A DNA stretch of 64,000 nt from Gammaproteobacteria bacterium (GCA_028819565.1 JAPPLD010000013.1:24893-88892), one strand, 5' to 3'; shown: positions 1 through 10,898, counted from the stretch's first letter. Notes: generated by a model from the sequence alone, not told the origin. Numbers and translations are program-made.

Positions 1-87
1 GGGACAGGGGAGAAGACATTAATTTGGCATTTTTATGGTCAATGCATTATCATAGTGTATGGACATTCTCAATAGATTCGAAGGCTG

Positions 88-1554
88 ATGGCCGGTTTTG
101 TTGAAGAAGCGCTGACGTTCGATGATGTGCTTCTGGTGCCGGGCCATTCCGAAGTACTGCCGCGCGACGTCGACCTGACGGCGCAGTTGACCCCGGGCAT
201 TAAACTCCGCATTCCTTTCGTTTCGGCCGCCATGGATACGGTGACCGAGGCGGACCTCGCCATTGCGATGGCTCAGGAAGGTGGGATTGGCATGATCCAC
301 AAGAATCAGGGCATCGCCGAACAGGCCGAACAGGTGCGGCGGGTCAAGAAGTACGAGAGCGGGGTGATCCGCGAACCGCTGACCATCCATTCCGGCGCCA
401 GCGTGGGCGAGGTGCTGGAGCTGACCCGCGCACACAACATCTCCGGTGTGCCGGTGGTCGACGGCGAGGACCTGGTCGGCATCGTCACGCATCGCGACTT
501 GCGTTTCGAGACACACCTCGACGCTCCGGTCAGCACCATCATGACACCGAAGGAACGATTGGTGACCGCGCCGGAAGGAACCAGCCTCGAGGTCGTCCAG
601 GAGTTGCTGCGGGAGCATCGCATTGAGAAGCTCCTGATCGTGGACCCGGACTTCCATCTGCGCGGGATGGTGACGGTCAAGGATATCCAGAAATCGACCG
701 ACTACCCGAACTCTTGCAAGGATGAGCATGGCCGTCTTCGGGTTGGCGGCGCGGTCGGTGCCGAAGCGGACGGGATGCCGCGGGTTGAGGCACTGGTCGA
801 AGCCGGTGTCGACGTGGTGACGCTGGACAGTGCCCACGGGCATGCGGAAGGGGTGCTGCAGCGGGTGCGGGAAATCCGTGCCGCGTACCCGAACCTGGAA
901 ATGATCGCAGGCAATATCGCAACTGGCGAGGGGGCGGTAGCATTGGCGGACGCCGGGGCAAGCACGGTCAAGGTCGGGGTCGGCCCCGGTTCGATCTGCA
1001 CCACGCGGGTGGTGGCCGGGGTCGGGGTTCCCCAGATCACCGCCATCGATAACGCTTGCGAGGTTTTGAGGGATCGAGGGGTGCCCGTGATTGCAGACGG
1101 CGGCATCCGTTACTCGGGAGATGCGGCCAAGGCACTGGCGGCCGGGGCCTCAACCGTAATGATTGGCAGCCTGCTGGCCGGCACGAGTGAGGCGCCCGGC
1201 GAAGTGGAACTGTACCAAGGACGATCGTACAAGTTGTATCGGGGCATGGGCTCACTCGGTGCCATGCAGCGCGGTTCTCGGGAACGCTACTTCCAGGGAG
1301 AAGAGCAGGAGCCCTCGAAGCTGGTGCCGGAAGGAATTGAGGGGCGGGTCCCTTACAAAGGGCCACTGTCCGGAGTGCTTCACCAGTTGGTTGGTGGGGT
1401 GCGTTCCGGAATGGGCTATGTCGGTGCCTGTACCCTGGGCGACCTGCACAGTCGTGCCCGACTGATCCGCGTGACTCTGGCAGGCTTGCGGGAAGGCCAC
1501 GCGCACGATGTGCTGATCACCAAAGAGGCTCCCAACTATCGGACCGAGATCTGA
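88..1554 (+). CDS. guaB: IMP dehydrogenase
   Basis: 488 aa; N-term [28 protein letters not shown] domains, [18 protein letters not shown] active-site loop. Confidence 0.97.
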   Translation: MAGFVEEALTFDDVLLVPGHSEVLPRDVDLTAQLTPGIKLRIPFVSAAMDTVTEADLAIAMAQEGGIGMIHKNQGIAEQAEQVRRVKKYESGVIREPLTIHSGASVGEVLELTRAHNISGVPVVDGEDLVGIVTHRDLRFETHLDAPVSTIMTPKERLVTAPEGTSLEVVQELLREHRIEKLLIVDPDFHLRGMVTVKDIQKSTDYPNSCKDEHGRLRVGGAVGAEADGMPRVEALVEAGVDVVTLDSAHGHAEGVLQRVREIRAAYPNLEMIAGNIATGEGAVALADAGASTVKVGVGPGSICTTRVVAGVGVPQITAIDNACEVLRDRGVPVIADGGIRYSGDAAKALAAGASTVMIGSLLAGTSEAPGEVELYQGRSYKLYRGMGSLGAMQRGSRERYFQGEEQEPSKLVPEGIEGRVPYKGPLSGVLHQLVGGVRSGMGYVGACTLGDLHSRARLIRVTLAGLREGHAHDVLITKEAPNYRTEI

Positions 1555-1557
1555 TCC

Positions 1558-3117
1558 GTGACTTCGGACATCCATTCCGAACGGATCCTGGTACTGGATT
1601 TCGGCTCGCAATATGTGCAGTTGATCGCGCGCCGGGTGCGCGAGGCGGGTTGCTATTGTGAAATCTACGCCTGCGACGCGCCTGAGGAACAGATCCGAAG
1701 CTTTGACCCCCGCGGCGTGATCCTGTCGGGCGGCCCCGAGACCACGACTGAAGATACCCACCCGCCGGTGCCGGATGCGGTGCTCGATTTGGACATCCCG
1801 GTGCTCGGCATTTGCTACGGCATGCAGGCGCTGGCTCGTCGCCATGGCGCCGAAGTGCATGCCGGGAAGCGCAGGGAATTCGGCTTGGCGACATTGCGTC
1901 GCAATGGAGCGAATTCCCTGATGGAAGCGCTTGGCAAGAGCTCTGAGACCGAGGTATGGATGTCTCACGGGGACCACGTGGAGACAGTACCGGAGGGATT
2001 CCGGGTAACGGCATCTACCGAGAGCGTGCCAATCGCGGCACTAGAACATGAATCGCGTCCCTGGTTCGGGCTGCAGTTCCATCCAGAGGTTACCCATACC
2101 CCGGGGGGACAACGGCTGATCGAAAGTTTCGTGCGGCAATACTGCGGCTGCCGAGGGTTGTGGGAACCCGAGGCGATCATCGAGGACCGCATCGCGACGG
2201 TGCGTGCTCAGGTGGGGGAAGATGGCGTGGTTCTTGCTCTGTCCGGAGGCGTCGACTCGTCGGTCGTGGCGGCCCTGCTGGCCCGGGCCATTGGCGAGCA
2301 GTTGACCTGCATCTTCGTGGACAATGGCCTGCTTCGCGCAGGGGAAGCGACACAGGTCCGCGAGACCTTTGCCGAACATCTGGGCGTTCAGGTGATCCAG
2401 GTCGATGCCCGGGAGCGATTTCTCTCCGCTTTGGTTGGGGTGACGGACCCGGAAGACAAGCGGAAGATCATTGGGCGCGAATTTATCCACGTGTTTCAGG
2501 AGCAGGCGGAGCAACTGCTGAACGTGCGCTGGCTGGCTCAAGGAACCATCTATCCGGATGTAATCGAGTCGGCTGCAGCCGCGACCGGCAAGGCACACCT
2601 GATCAAGTCGCACCATAATGTCGGCGGCCTGCCGGAAACCCTGCACCTCCAGTTGGTCGAGCCGCTGCGCGAACTGTTCAAGGACGAAGTCCGCCGGGTC
2701 GGGCGAACATTAGGTCTGCCGCAGGAACTGATCGGTCGTCACCCATTTCCCGGGCCGGGGCTGGGAGTTCGTGTGTTGGGCGAAGTACGTGCTGAATACC
2801 TTGAACTGGCACGCGAGGCGGATCGGATCTTCATCGAGGAGTTGCGTGCCTGGGATCTATACGATCAGGTAGCGCAGGCGTTTGTGGTGTTCCTGCCGGT
2901 TCGCTCGGTGGGCGTGATGGGTGATGGACGGCGCTACGACTACGTGGTGACTCTGCGTGCGGTGGAGACGCAGGATTTCATGACTGCGCGATGGGCGCAC
3001 CTGCCAGACGAATTCCTCGACCGCTGCGCACGGCGCATTATTAATGAGATCGACGGCATTGCCCGAGTGTGCTACGACATCTCCGGCAAGCCACCTGCGA
3101 CCGTGGAGTGGGAGTGA
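1558..3117 (+). CDS. guaA: GMP synthase (glutamine-hydrolysing)
   Basis: 519 aa; GATase motif GICYGMQ, PP-loop [12 protein letters not shown]-term KPPATVEWE; directly after guaB. Confidence 0.97.
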   Translation: MTSDIHSERILVLDFGSQYVQLIARRVREAGCYCEIYACDAPEEQIRSFDPRGVILSGGPETTTEDTHPPVPDAVLDLDIPVLGICYGMQALARRHGAEVHAGKRREFGLATLRRNGANSLMEALGKSSETEVWMSHGDHVETVPEGFRVTASTESVPIAALEHESRPWFGLQFHPEVTHTPGGQRLIESFVRQYCGCRGLWEPEAIIEDRIATVRAQVGEDGVVLALSGGVDSSVVAALLARAIGEQLTCIFVDNGLLRAGEATQVRETFAEHLGVQVIQVDARERFLSALVGVTDPEDKRKIIGREFIHVFQEQAEQLLNVRWLAQGTIYPDVIESAAAATGKAHLIKSHHNVGGLPETLHLQLVEPLRELFKDEVRRVGRTLGLPQELIGRHPFPGPGLGVRVLGEVRAEYLELAREADRIFIEELRAWDLYDQVAQAFVVFLPVRSVGVMGDGRRYDYVVTLRAVETQDFMTARWAHLPDEFLDRCARRIINEIDGIARVCYDISGKPPATVEWE

Positions 3118-3575
3118 CAGCGGCAGATGCGTTCGACGAAGCGATGATGCGCCAGGCCTTGGACCTGGCGGAGCAGGCGGCGAACGCAGAAGAAGTACCA
3201 GTCGGTGCAGTTGTGACACTGGAGGGTGCCGTAGTCGGTACCGGTCGCAATTGCAGCATCGAACGGAACGACCCCAGTGCGCATGCTGAGATCGTCGCAT
3301 TACGCGAAGCAAGTCTGAAGGTCGGCAATTACCGCTTGCCGGGCGCCACACTGTACGTCACGCTCGAGCCTTGCCTGATGTGCGTGGGTGTGGCAGTCAC
3401 GGCGCGCGTGGAGCGTCTGGTCTTCGGCGCTGCGGACCCGAAGGCGGGCTGTCTCGGAGGCGCGTACGATGCGCGTGAACTGACTTTTCTGAATCATCGC
3501 TTCGCCGTGACTTCGGGCGTGTGTGCGACGGAAAGCGGAACTTTACTCCAGAAATTTTTTCAGGCGCGTCGGTGA
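3114..3575 (+). CDS. tadA: tRNA-specific adenosine deaminase; probable GTG start overlapping the guaA stop (GTGA)
   Basis: HAEI...[13 protein letters not shown] zinc deaminase motifs; the listed ORF opens upstream at 3069 inside guaA, but the GTG at 3114 is in frame. Confidence 0.88.
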   Translation: MTAADAFDEAMMRQALDLAEQAANAEEVPVGAVVTLEGAVVGTGRNCSIERNDPSAHAEIVALREASLKVGNYRLPGATLYVTLEPCLMCVGVAVTARVERLVFGAADPKAGCLGGAYDARELTFLNHRFAVTSGVCATESGTLLQKFFQARR

Positions 3576-3626
3576 AGATACACAAACCATCCGGTTCGGC
3601 GCACGAAGCCTATACCAAGAATTAGG

Positions 3627-3662
3627 TATAATGCGCCAGCGCTTTTTGGCTATAATGCGCCA
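3627..3662 (+). promoter_or_regulatory. Tandem duplicated TATAATGCGCCA sequence (possible twin -10 elements) upstream of the ligase/liv operon
   Basis: TATAATGCGCCA at 3627-3638 and 3651-3662, 24 bp apart, in the tadA-ligase intergenic region. Confidence 0.35.
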
Positions 3663-3734
3663 TCAAGATTTTAGGGATATTCACGGGAAGCAGATGAGCA
3701 AAATATCCGTCTCAAACTTTCGACAAGGCTGGAA

Positions 3735-5594
3735 TTGATGGATACATTCCTCTCCCTACTGCTGGAACGAGCAAGGAAAAGTCCGGACGTCCCGGCTTTT
3801 CGAACCAAGCAAATGGGCATCTGGAATCTCACTTCCTGGTCGCAGGCTCGCGACCAAGTTTCTATCTTGGCTCAAGCGCTGGGCCAAAACGGAGTCGAAG
3901 CGGGAACCCCGGTCGGAGTCTTTGGCCCTAACGCCACCGACTTCTACTTGGGTTACCTCGCGGTCCAGAGCCTAGGAGGGATCGTAGTACCAATCGGCAC
4001 GAACACATTTGGCGAGGAGCTTGGGCAACAGGTTCACAGTGCCGACGTTGAGCACGTCTTCGCGTTCGAGCAACAGCATGTGGACGCCTTGCTGGAATGC
4101 GGGCAGACCTGCGTGAAGAGAATTTTCTATATCAACGGGCGGGGCATGGAGAACTACACCCAGCCGGAGTTGATGTTGCTGTCGGACGCCACGGAAGGGA
4201 TTGAAGCCTCGGCCGCATTTCTGGAACAGATGGAAGGGCAACGGAATCCGCAGGAAACCGCGACCATCCTGTTTACCTCCGGCACCGGCCGCTCGGAGCG
4301 TCCGGTGGAACTGTCGCATGGCGCCCTGATCGCAACGGCCCGCAGCATCGCGCGACGCGAGACGATTACCGAGAAGGACGAACTGCTGGCATACCTGCCG
4401 CTGTCGGTGTCCAGCGATTTCCTCTTCTCCTTTTCACTGGCCCTGACGACCGGCTGTACCCTGAACTGCCCGGAGAGCGATGATACGGTGCTGCAGAACA
4501 TGCAGGAAATCGGTCCGAGCGTCCTGTTCGGTCCGCCCTACGTCTACAAGTACATCTACACCCATGCTTCCAACCGGATCGAGAGTGCCCGGACGTTCGA
4601 CACCAAAATCTATAAGTCAGCCTTGCGCGCCGTCATGACGGTCGCCTCGCACCGGGCCGCCGGTCAGAAGGGATCCTTCACTGACTGGCTGCTCTTCATG
4701 TTTGCGCGCATGACCACGTTTAGCCCGTTTTGTAATATCTACGGCTTAAGTCGCTTGCGCCTGGCGCTGACCGGCGGCGACGCGATTGCACCGGACGTGT
4801 TCAATTTCTTCCGGGCGATTGGTATCGACTTGCGCGAGACGTACGGTCAGGTCGAGGGCTGCGCCTGCGTAACCATGCAATCCTCCGAAGATTGGAATTC
4901 GGATTCGGTTGGCTTGCCACTCGACGACACGGAAGTTCGCATCGAGAATGGCGAGATCTGGTTCCGCGGACCGGGACAGATGAAGGGAATCTACAAGAAT
5001 CCGGAGGCAACGGCTGACAGCATCAAAGACGGCTGGGTGCGGACTCACGACGCCGGTCATCTGGATGACCAAGGGCGTCTGCACGTACACGGACAGATCG
5101 CCCGCATGGGGTCATTGAACGGTGGCGGTGCATTTGCGTCGGACATGCTGGAAACCCGTCTGCGTTCGTTCGAATACATCAAGCAGGCGATTGTCCTCGG
5201 AGACGAGCGGGACTACCCGGTCGCGGTGGTGACAGTTGACGGCACGATCACCCGGACTTGGGCAGACCGCCGCAGCCTGCGCTACACGGGTTATGCCGAC
5301 CTCTCGGCTCACGCCTCGGTGCAGGAGATGATTCGCGAATACATCCAGAAAGTCAACGAGGACCTTGCCGAAGATCCAGAAACCTCGGGCATGCAATTCC
5401 GCCGCTTCGCTATCCTGAACCGCGAATTCATGGCCTCAGCCGGCGAGGTGACGCCAACCCGGAAATTGCGTTGCCACGAGATCGAGGAGAAGCACCGGGG
5501 ATTGATCGACGCGCTTTACAGCGATGCGTTGGAGTACACTTATACGGACCCGGTGGACGAGGAATCCTACACCGTGCCTTTGGGAAACGTTTGA
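3735..5594 (+). CDS. AMP-dependent synthetase/ligase (long-chain acyl-CoA synthetase-like), transporter-associated, divergent P-loop
   Basis: ATILFTSGTGRSERPVELSH, LRETYGQVEG, DGWVRTHDAGHLDDQGRLHVHGQ; followed immediately by livG-like gene. Confidence 0.85.
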   Translation: MMDTFLSLLLERARKSPDVPAFRTKQMGIWNLTSWSQARDQVSILAQALGQNGVEAGTPVGVFGPNATDFYLGYLAVQSLGGIVVPIGTNTFGEELGQQVHSADVEHVFAFEQQHVDALLECGQTCVKRIFYINGRGMENYTQPELMLLSDATEGIEASAAFLEQMEGQRNPQETATILFTSGTGRSERPVELSHGALIATARSIARRETITEKDELLAYLPLSVSSDFLFSFSLALTTGCTLNCPESDDTVLQNMQEIGPSVLFGPPYVYKYIYTHASNRIESARTFDTKIYKSALRAVMTVASHRAAGQKGSFTDWLLFMFARMTTFSPFCNIYGLSRLRLALTGGDAIAPDVFNFFRAIGIDLRETYGQVEGCACVTMQSSEDWNSDSVGLPLDDTEVRIENGEIWFRGPGQMKGIYKNPEATADSIKDGWVRTHDAGHLDDQGRLHVHGQIARMGSLNGGGAFASDMLETRLRSFEYIKQAIVLGDERDYPVAVVTVDGTITRTWADRRSLRYTGYADLSAHASVQEMIREYIQKVNEDLAEDPETSGMQFRRFAILNREFMASAGEVTPTRKLRCHEIEEKHRGLIDALYSDALEYTYTDPVDEESYTVPLGNV

Positions 5595-5595
5595 G

Positions 5596-6372
5596 ATGGC
5601 TGCTGGAAACCCGATTCTGCAAATTGACAACATCACCTTGGCGTTCGGCGGCGTGACCGCGCTGAACGGTATCAGTTTCGATGTGGCGGAAGGCGAGATC
5701 TGCGCAGTCATCGGGCCTAACGGCGCAGGCAAGAGTTCCATGCTGAACGTCATCAACGGGGTCTATGTCCCGCAGGAAGGCCGAGTCGTCTTCAAAGGGC
5801 AGGACTGTACCCGGATGCGCCCGCGGCAGATCGCCCAACTGGGCATGGCCCGGACATTCCAGAACATCGGGCTTTTCCAAGGTATGACCGTACTGGAGAA
5901 CATCCTGACCGGTCGCTGCATGAAAATCCGCTCCACCTGGCTCGAGCAGGGCCTGAATATTGGCCGGGCCCGGCGCGAAGAGGTGGAAAACCGCAGGGCG
6001 GTCGAGGAAGTCATCGAATTCCTGCACTTGCAGGGCATCCGTAAGACACCGGTCGGCAAGTTGCCGTATGGCCTGCAGAAGCGTGTCGAGTTGGCTCGAG
6101 CGCTGGTGGCCGAACCGACCATGCTGCTGCAGGACGAACCGATGACCGGCATGAATCTGGAAGAGAAGAAGGACATGTCTTGCTTCGCGCTTGAGATCAA
6201 CCGCGAGTACGGGACTACCATCGTTCTGATCGAGCATGACATGAGCGTGGTGATGGACATTTCCGACCACGTGGTGGTGCTGGACTATGGTGCGAAAATC
6301 GGGGACGGCACTCCGGACGAAGTCAAGAACAATCAAGATGTAATTGATGCCTATCTGGGCGTGACACACTGA
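5596..6372 (+). CDS. livG: Branched-chain amino acid/amide ABC transporter ATP-binding protein (LivG-like)
   Basis: Walker A GPNGAGKSS, signature-like YGLQKRVELARAL, Walker B LLQDEP, IEHDM; ATG 5596 follows the ligase stop. Confidence 0.9.
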   Translation: MAAGNPILQIDNITLAFGGVTALNGISFDVAEGEICAVIGPNGAGKSSMLNVINGVYVPQEGRVVFKGQDCTRMRPRQIAQLGMARTFQNIGLFQGMTVLENILTGRCMKIRSTWLEQGLNIGRARREEVENRRAVEEVIEFLHLQGIRKTPVGKLPYGLQKRVELARALVAEPTMLLQDEPMTGMNLEEKKDMSCFALEINREYGTTIVLIEHDMSVVMDISDHVVVLDYGAKIGDGTPDEVKNNQDVIDAYLGVTH

Positions 6373-6383
6373 GGGAGACGAGC

Positions 6384-7325
6384 ATGGGTTTCGACTGGGT
6401 CTTTTTCACCGAACTGATCGTCGGTGGACTGATGTCCGGCGTTATGTACTCGCTGGTGGCAATCGGCTTCGTGTTGATCTATAAGTCTTCTGGGATTTTC
6501 AATTTCGCACAGGGCACCATGCTGCTGTTCGCGGCATTGACTTTCGTCAAACTGACCGAGGGCGGCGTGAATTTCTGGGTGGCGCTACCCGTCTCGATGG
6601 GCACCATGGTCGTGTTCGGAATTCTCGTGGAGCGATTCATGATGCGCCCGCTGGCCAACCAGTCGTTGCTGTCGCTATTCATGGCAACGGTCGGTCTGGC
6701 GATCTTGATCGAAGGCTTGGCTCAATACATGTGGGACTCTGCAATCCACGGTCTGCAGTTGGCGGACTTCCTGGATCTGGCGCTGCTGGATCCGGTCAAT
6801 ATGACGATTTTCGTCGTTGACTACATTGAATGGCTGGACATTCTGATATCCAAATTCGACATCTTCGCCACGATCGTGGCGGGCACCATGATTTTGATAT
6901 TGGCTGTCTTCTTCCAGAAGACCCGGACCGGGATGTCGCTGCGCGCTGTCTCCGACGACCATCTGGCCGCCATGGCGGTGGGTATCCCGCTGTCCCGGGT
7001 ATGGGCACTGGTGTGGGCCGTGACCGGCATCATCGCGCTGATTGCGGGCCTGCTGTGGGCTGAGCGAGTCAGCGTCTCGTTTACGCTGGTGGAGGCAGTG
7101 CTCAAGGCACTGCCGGTGATTCTGATTGGCGGCCTGACCTCGATTCCCGGCGCCATCGTGGGTGGCCTGATCATTGGGGTCGGTGAAAAGTTGGGCGAGA
7201 TCTATCTGGGTGACTTGATAGGCGTGCAGGGGATCGAAACCTGGTTCTCCTATTTCATCGCTTTGGTCTTCTTGCTGTTTAGACCATCTGGGCTGTTTGG
7301 GTTGAAAACTATTGAAAGAGTCTAG
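6384..7325 (+). CDS. livH: Branched-chain amino acid ABC transporter permease (LivH-like)
   Basis: Multi-TM; GVMYSLVAIGFVLIYKSSGIFNFAQG motif. Confidence 0.9.
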   Translation: MGFDWVFFTELIVGGLMSGVMYSLVAIGFVLIYKSSGIFNFAQGTMLLFAALTFVKLTEGGVNFWVALPVSMGTMVVFGILVERFMMRPLANQSLLSLFMATVGLAILIEGLAQYMWDSAIHGLQLADFLDLALLDPVNMTIFVVDYIEWLDILISKFDIFATIVAGTMILILAVFFQKTRTGMSLRAVSDDHLAAMAVGIPLSRVWALVWAVTGIIALIAGLLWAERVSVSFTLVEAVLKALPVILIGGLTSIPGAIVGGLIIGVGEKLGEIYLGDLIGVQGIETWFSYFIALVFLLFRPSGLFGLKTIERV

Positions 7326-7327
7326 CC

Positions 7328-8419
7328 ATGATTTATCGCGAAACCGGCACATTCATTACCAGCTACCTTGAGGATCGGAAGCTCTTTCCGATTCCTTTCG
7401 ACAAATGGGCGATGGCCGTGTTCATGTTGTTCATGGTCTTCGTCGTGCCCTTTATCGCCAGCGATTATTGGTTAGCAGCCCACTTGATTCCGATCCTGGC
7501 CTACGGCACTGCCGCACTCGGCCTGAACCTTCTCACTGGCATGACCGGGCAGTTGTCGCTCGGCACGGCTGGCTTCATGTGCTTTGGCGCATTCTTTACA
7601 TTCAACATCATGCTGCGCAGCCCGGAATGGATGAATTTGCCGCTGGCGATGATGTTGGCGGGTTCGGTGACCGGCGTGATCGGCATCATCTTCGGCCTAC
7701 CCAGCATCCGAATCAAAGGCTTTTACCTGCTGGTGTCGACACTGGCGGCGCAGTATTTCGCGCTGTGGTTCTTCCGCTCCTATCCATACTTCCTGAACTA
7801 TGCCACTGCTACGGTCACCCTGCCGGATCATCACTTTGACTTTTACGGCATTGGGGACGTTTTCGGCGTGGATATGGCTAGTTTCGAGGCCAAGTACCTG
7901 ATGTCCTTAGGCGTCGTCTCCGCACTCGCGCTATTTGCCAAAAACCTGATGCGAAGTGCGACCGGACGAAACTTCATGGCGGTCCGCGACATGGACATCG
8001 CGGCGAGCGTGATCGGCATCCCGGTGATACGTACCAAGATGCTGGCATTCTTCGTCAGTTGTTTCTACTGCGGCGTGGGCGGGGCGCTGTTCTGCTACGC
8101 TTACCTGCAGGTGCTGGGGATCCGCACCTTCGAAATGAACCGCTCGTTCGAGATCCTGTTCATGGCGATTATCGGCGGGCTCGGCTCGATTGCGGGATCG
8201 TTCTATGGCACCGTCTTGGTGTACGAATTTCCGATCCTCTTTTCCTGGGCGGGCGATTACCTGTTCGGAGGAGCCTTCGATACCGCAGTGGTGGACAATG
8301 TCGCCAAGATTACGTATGGCATCTTGATCATCGCGTTGCTGATTCGCGAGCCGGGTGGACTGGCCGCATTGTGGGCAACGGCGAAGCAAAAATTGCGAAC
8401 TTGGCCGTTTCCGCACTGA
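7328..8419 (+). CDS. livM: Branched-chain amino acid ABC transporter permease (LivM-like)
   Basis: Multi-TM; LGLNLLTGMTGQLSLGTAGFMCFGA; GGLGSIAGSFYGT. Confidence 0.9.
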   Translation: MIYRETGTFITSYLEDRKLFPIPFDKWAMAVFMLFMVFVVPFIASDYWLAAHLIPILAYGTAALGLNLLTGMTGQLSLGTAGFMCFGAFFTFNIMLRSPEWMNLPLAMMLAGSVTGVIGIIFGLPSIRIKGFYLLVSTLAAQYFALWFFRSYPYFLNYATATVTLPDHHFDFYGIGDVFGVDMASFEAKYLMSLGVVSALALFAKNLMRSATGRNFMAVRDMDIAASVIGIPVIRTKMLAFFVSCFYCGVGGALFCYAYLQVLGIRTFEMNRSFEILFMAIIGGLGSIAGSFYGTVLVYEFPILFSWAGDYLFGGAFDTAVVDNVAKITYGILIIALLIREPGGLAALWATAKQKLRTWPFPH

Positions 8420-8593
8420 CGTGCGCCGGGACCACAAGGACAAAATCTAACCTATTGATTTTCCAGAACTACTCTCAAATCTCTCTGTGAGCACTTGCTA
8501 AAAGGGAAGTTTGGGTGTACAAAGGGGCTTGCTGAAAAGCAGTTAACTGCAAGCCATAACTAAAAAGCCTCTTATAGGAGGGCAAAAGAAATT

Positions 8594-9940
8594 ATGAAAA
8601 CCAAACTTTGGATAACAGGTCTCGCTATGGCCACCGCCATGTCTGCGACCGCTCCCGTGATGGCCGAAGGGGAAGTCTACATCCCCATGCCGGTCTATCG
8701 AGTGGGACCGTACGCAACGGGTGGCACCGGCTACTTCGGTGGAATCATTGACTACTACACGTTGATGAACATGACCGAAGGCGGTGTCGGTGGTATGAAA
8801 ATCATCTGGAATGAGTGTGAGACCAACTACAATGACCAAAAGGGCGTGGAGTGCTATCACCGACAGAAAGAATTCCAGGGCAAACAAGCTCTGTTCTTCG
8901 ATCCTCTGTCCGTGGGTATTTCCACTTCTCTAGTCGCGCAGGGCCGTAAGGATAAGATTGCTATCATCGCAGTCAACCACGGCCGTACCGAAGGTCAGCG
9001 TGGTGACGTCTTCCCGTACTACTTCATGCCAGGTATTAACACCTATGACGAGCATTCCATCATCACTGCCTACATCGGCGAGTTGGAAGGCGGCATGGAG
9101 AATCTGGCGGGCAAGAAGATCGTCCTACTGTTCCACGGCTCCACTTATGGCCGTGAGGCAGTTGAATTCACGCACATGCTTTGCGAGAAGCATAATTGCT
9201 CATCTGAAGCGATCGAAGTTCCCCATCCGGGCAACGAGCAGACTTCACAGTGGCTGAAAATCCGCCGCTCGAAGCCTGACTACGTGGTGCTGCGCGGCTG
9301 GGGTGTGATGAATCCGGTTGCCATGCAGACTGGTGTCCGCATGGGCTTCCCGATTTCCAACCTGATCGGCAACATTTGGAGCAACGACGATGGTGACGTG
9401 AAGCCGGCTGGCTCTTCCGCCAATGGCTACCAAGCCATTACTACGCACCCGACGGGTCGTGTGGCTAAGGTGATCGATGAGATCGTCGCAAAGCTGTATG
9501 ACCAAGGTCAGGGTGACCTGGAAGACAAATCCCGTATCGGTTCCAACTACTGGAACCTCGGCGTGATGGCTGGTGTCATCCACCTGGAGGCGGTTCGTGT
9601 CGCTCAGGCTCGTTTCGGGGCTGACGTCAATTCCGCTCAGGTACGCTGGGGCTTTGAGAACCTGAACCTAGATACCGCACGCCTGACTGAGTTGGGTGCT
9701 AACGGTCTGGTTCCGGAGATCAAGACCAACTGCATGGACCATGTAGGCGGCCATCAGGCCAAGTTCATGCGTTGGGTATACGCCGAGACGAAGTGGGAAG
9801 TCGCAAGTGACTGGATTGATGGTGACGTTGAGCTTTCTCAGGCCATCATTGATGCCAAGGCAGAAAACGCAATCGAGAACGAGGGTATTACCCCGCGTGA
9901 TTGCAACGATCCTGCACAGCGCGACGATTTCGACGTCTGA
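8594..9940 (+). CDS. ABC transporter periplasmic substrate-binding protein (branched-chain amino acid/amide type)
   Basis: Signal peptide MKTKLWITGLAMATAMSATAPVMA; periplasmic-binding fold; between livM and livF. Confidence 0.87.
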   Translation: MKTKLWITGLAMATAMSATAPVMAEGEVYIPMPVYRVGPYATGGTGYFGGIIDYYTLMNMTEGGVGGMKIIWNECETNYNDQKGVECYHRQKEFQGKQALFFDPLSVGISTSLVAQGRKDKIAIIAVNHGRTEGQRGDVFPYYFMPGINTYDEHSIITAYIGELEGGMENLAGKKIVLLFHGSTYGREAVEFTHMLCEKHNCSSEAIEVPHPGNEQTSQWLKIRRSKPDYVVLRGWGVMNPVAMQTGVRMGFPISNLIGNIWSNDDGDVKPAGSSANGYQAITTHPTGRVAKVIDEIVAKLYDQGQGDLEDKSRIGSNYWNLGVMAGVIHLEAVRVAQARFGADVNSAQVRWGFENLNLDTARLTELGANGLVPEIKTNCMDHVGGHQAKFMRWVYAETKWEVASDWIDGDVELSQAIIDAKAENAIENEGITPRDCNDPAQRDDFDV

Positions 9941-9966
9941 TCGAAACGGTATGCATTCAGAGGAAC

Positions 9967-9986
9967 GGCGGGGGGCAACCCCCGCC
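9967..9986 (+). other. Intercistronic GNRA-loop hairpin between the binding-protein gene and livF
   Basis: GGCGGGGG-GCAA-CCCCCGCC perfect 8-bp stem. Confidence 0.6.
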
Positions 9987-10091
9987 CGACCTCTTCCCTC
10001 TAGAGGGACGATTTGTAGAAAAGGTTGCCTCTGACGCCAAGCGTGTTCCGCTTCGCCTCAGACTCAGCCCCGCACAACTGGAGCTAGAATC

Positions 10092-10898
10092 ATGACCGAT
10101 GTCTTGCTGTCCATCAACAATATCGAAGTTACCTATGCCCGCGTGATTTTGGCTTTGCGCGGCATTAGTCTGCAGGTAAAGAAGGGCGCCATCGTTTCGT
10201 TGCTGGGCGCCAATGGGGCCGGTAAGACGACAACCCTCAAGGCATGCTCCAACTTGTTGCCGGCCGAACGCGGCGAGATCAGCAAGGGTTCGATTGAGCT
10301 TCTCGGTGAAGATACCGCGGGAATGAGCGCATATGACCTGGTGAAAAGCGGTGTCTCGCAGGTGCTGGAGGGGCGACACTGCTTCTCGCATCTAACGGTG
10401 GAAGAGAACCTGATGACAGGCGCATTCATCCACGAAGACCGTGCACAGGCGAAAAAGGATCTGGAATTGGTCTACGAATACTTTCCCCGCATCAAAGTGC
10501 GCAGGAAAAGTGAGGCTGGCTTCACCTCTGGCGGTGAGCAACAGATGGTCGCTATCGGCCGGGCTTTGATGTCTCGCCCGAAACTTATTCTGCTTGACGA
10601 ACCATCCATGGGTATTGCTCCGCAGTTGGTTGAAGAAGTGTTTGAAATCGTCCAGAACCTCAACAAGAACGAAGGAGTGAGTTTCCTAGTTGCCGAGCAG
10701 AATGCCCGGATCGCGCTCAAGTACGCGACTGAAGCCTATGTAGTTGAAAACGGACGAGTCATGCTGCGTGGTCCCTCCGAGGAACTGATGGGACGGGCGG
10801 ATGTACAGGAGTTGTATTTGGGAGCTGGGACCGACGAAGGCGGCGAAAGTTTCCGCGACGTCAAGCACTACCATCGCCGGCGGCCCTCGTTCGCCTGA
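10092..10898 (+). CDS. livF: Branched-chain amino acid ABC transporter ATP-binding protein (LivF-like)
   Basis: Walker A GANGAGKTT, TSGGEQQMVAIGRALM, LLDEPSMGIAP. Confidence 0.92.
   Translation: MTDVLLSINNIEVTYARVILALRGISLQVKKGAIVSLLGANGAGKTTTLKACSNLLPAERGEISKGSIELLGEDTAGMSAYDLVKSGVSQVLEGRHCFSHLTVEENLMTGAFIHEDRAQAKKDLELVYEYFPRIKVRRKSEAGFTSGGEQQMVAIGRALMSRPKLILLDEPSMGIAPQLVEEVFEIVQNLNKNEGVSFLVAEQNARIALKYATEAYVVENGRVMLRGPSEELMGRADVQELYLGAGTDEGGESFRDVKHYHRRRPSFA

Noticed and set aside
19-843. 274-aa minus-strand ORF over guaB, and similar antisense ORFs over livG, fabG, acnA and leuA
   Set aside because: All overlap strongly identified conserved genes and show no family motifs.
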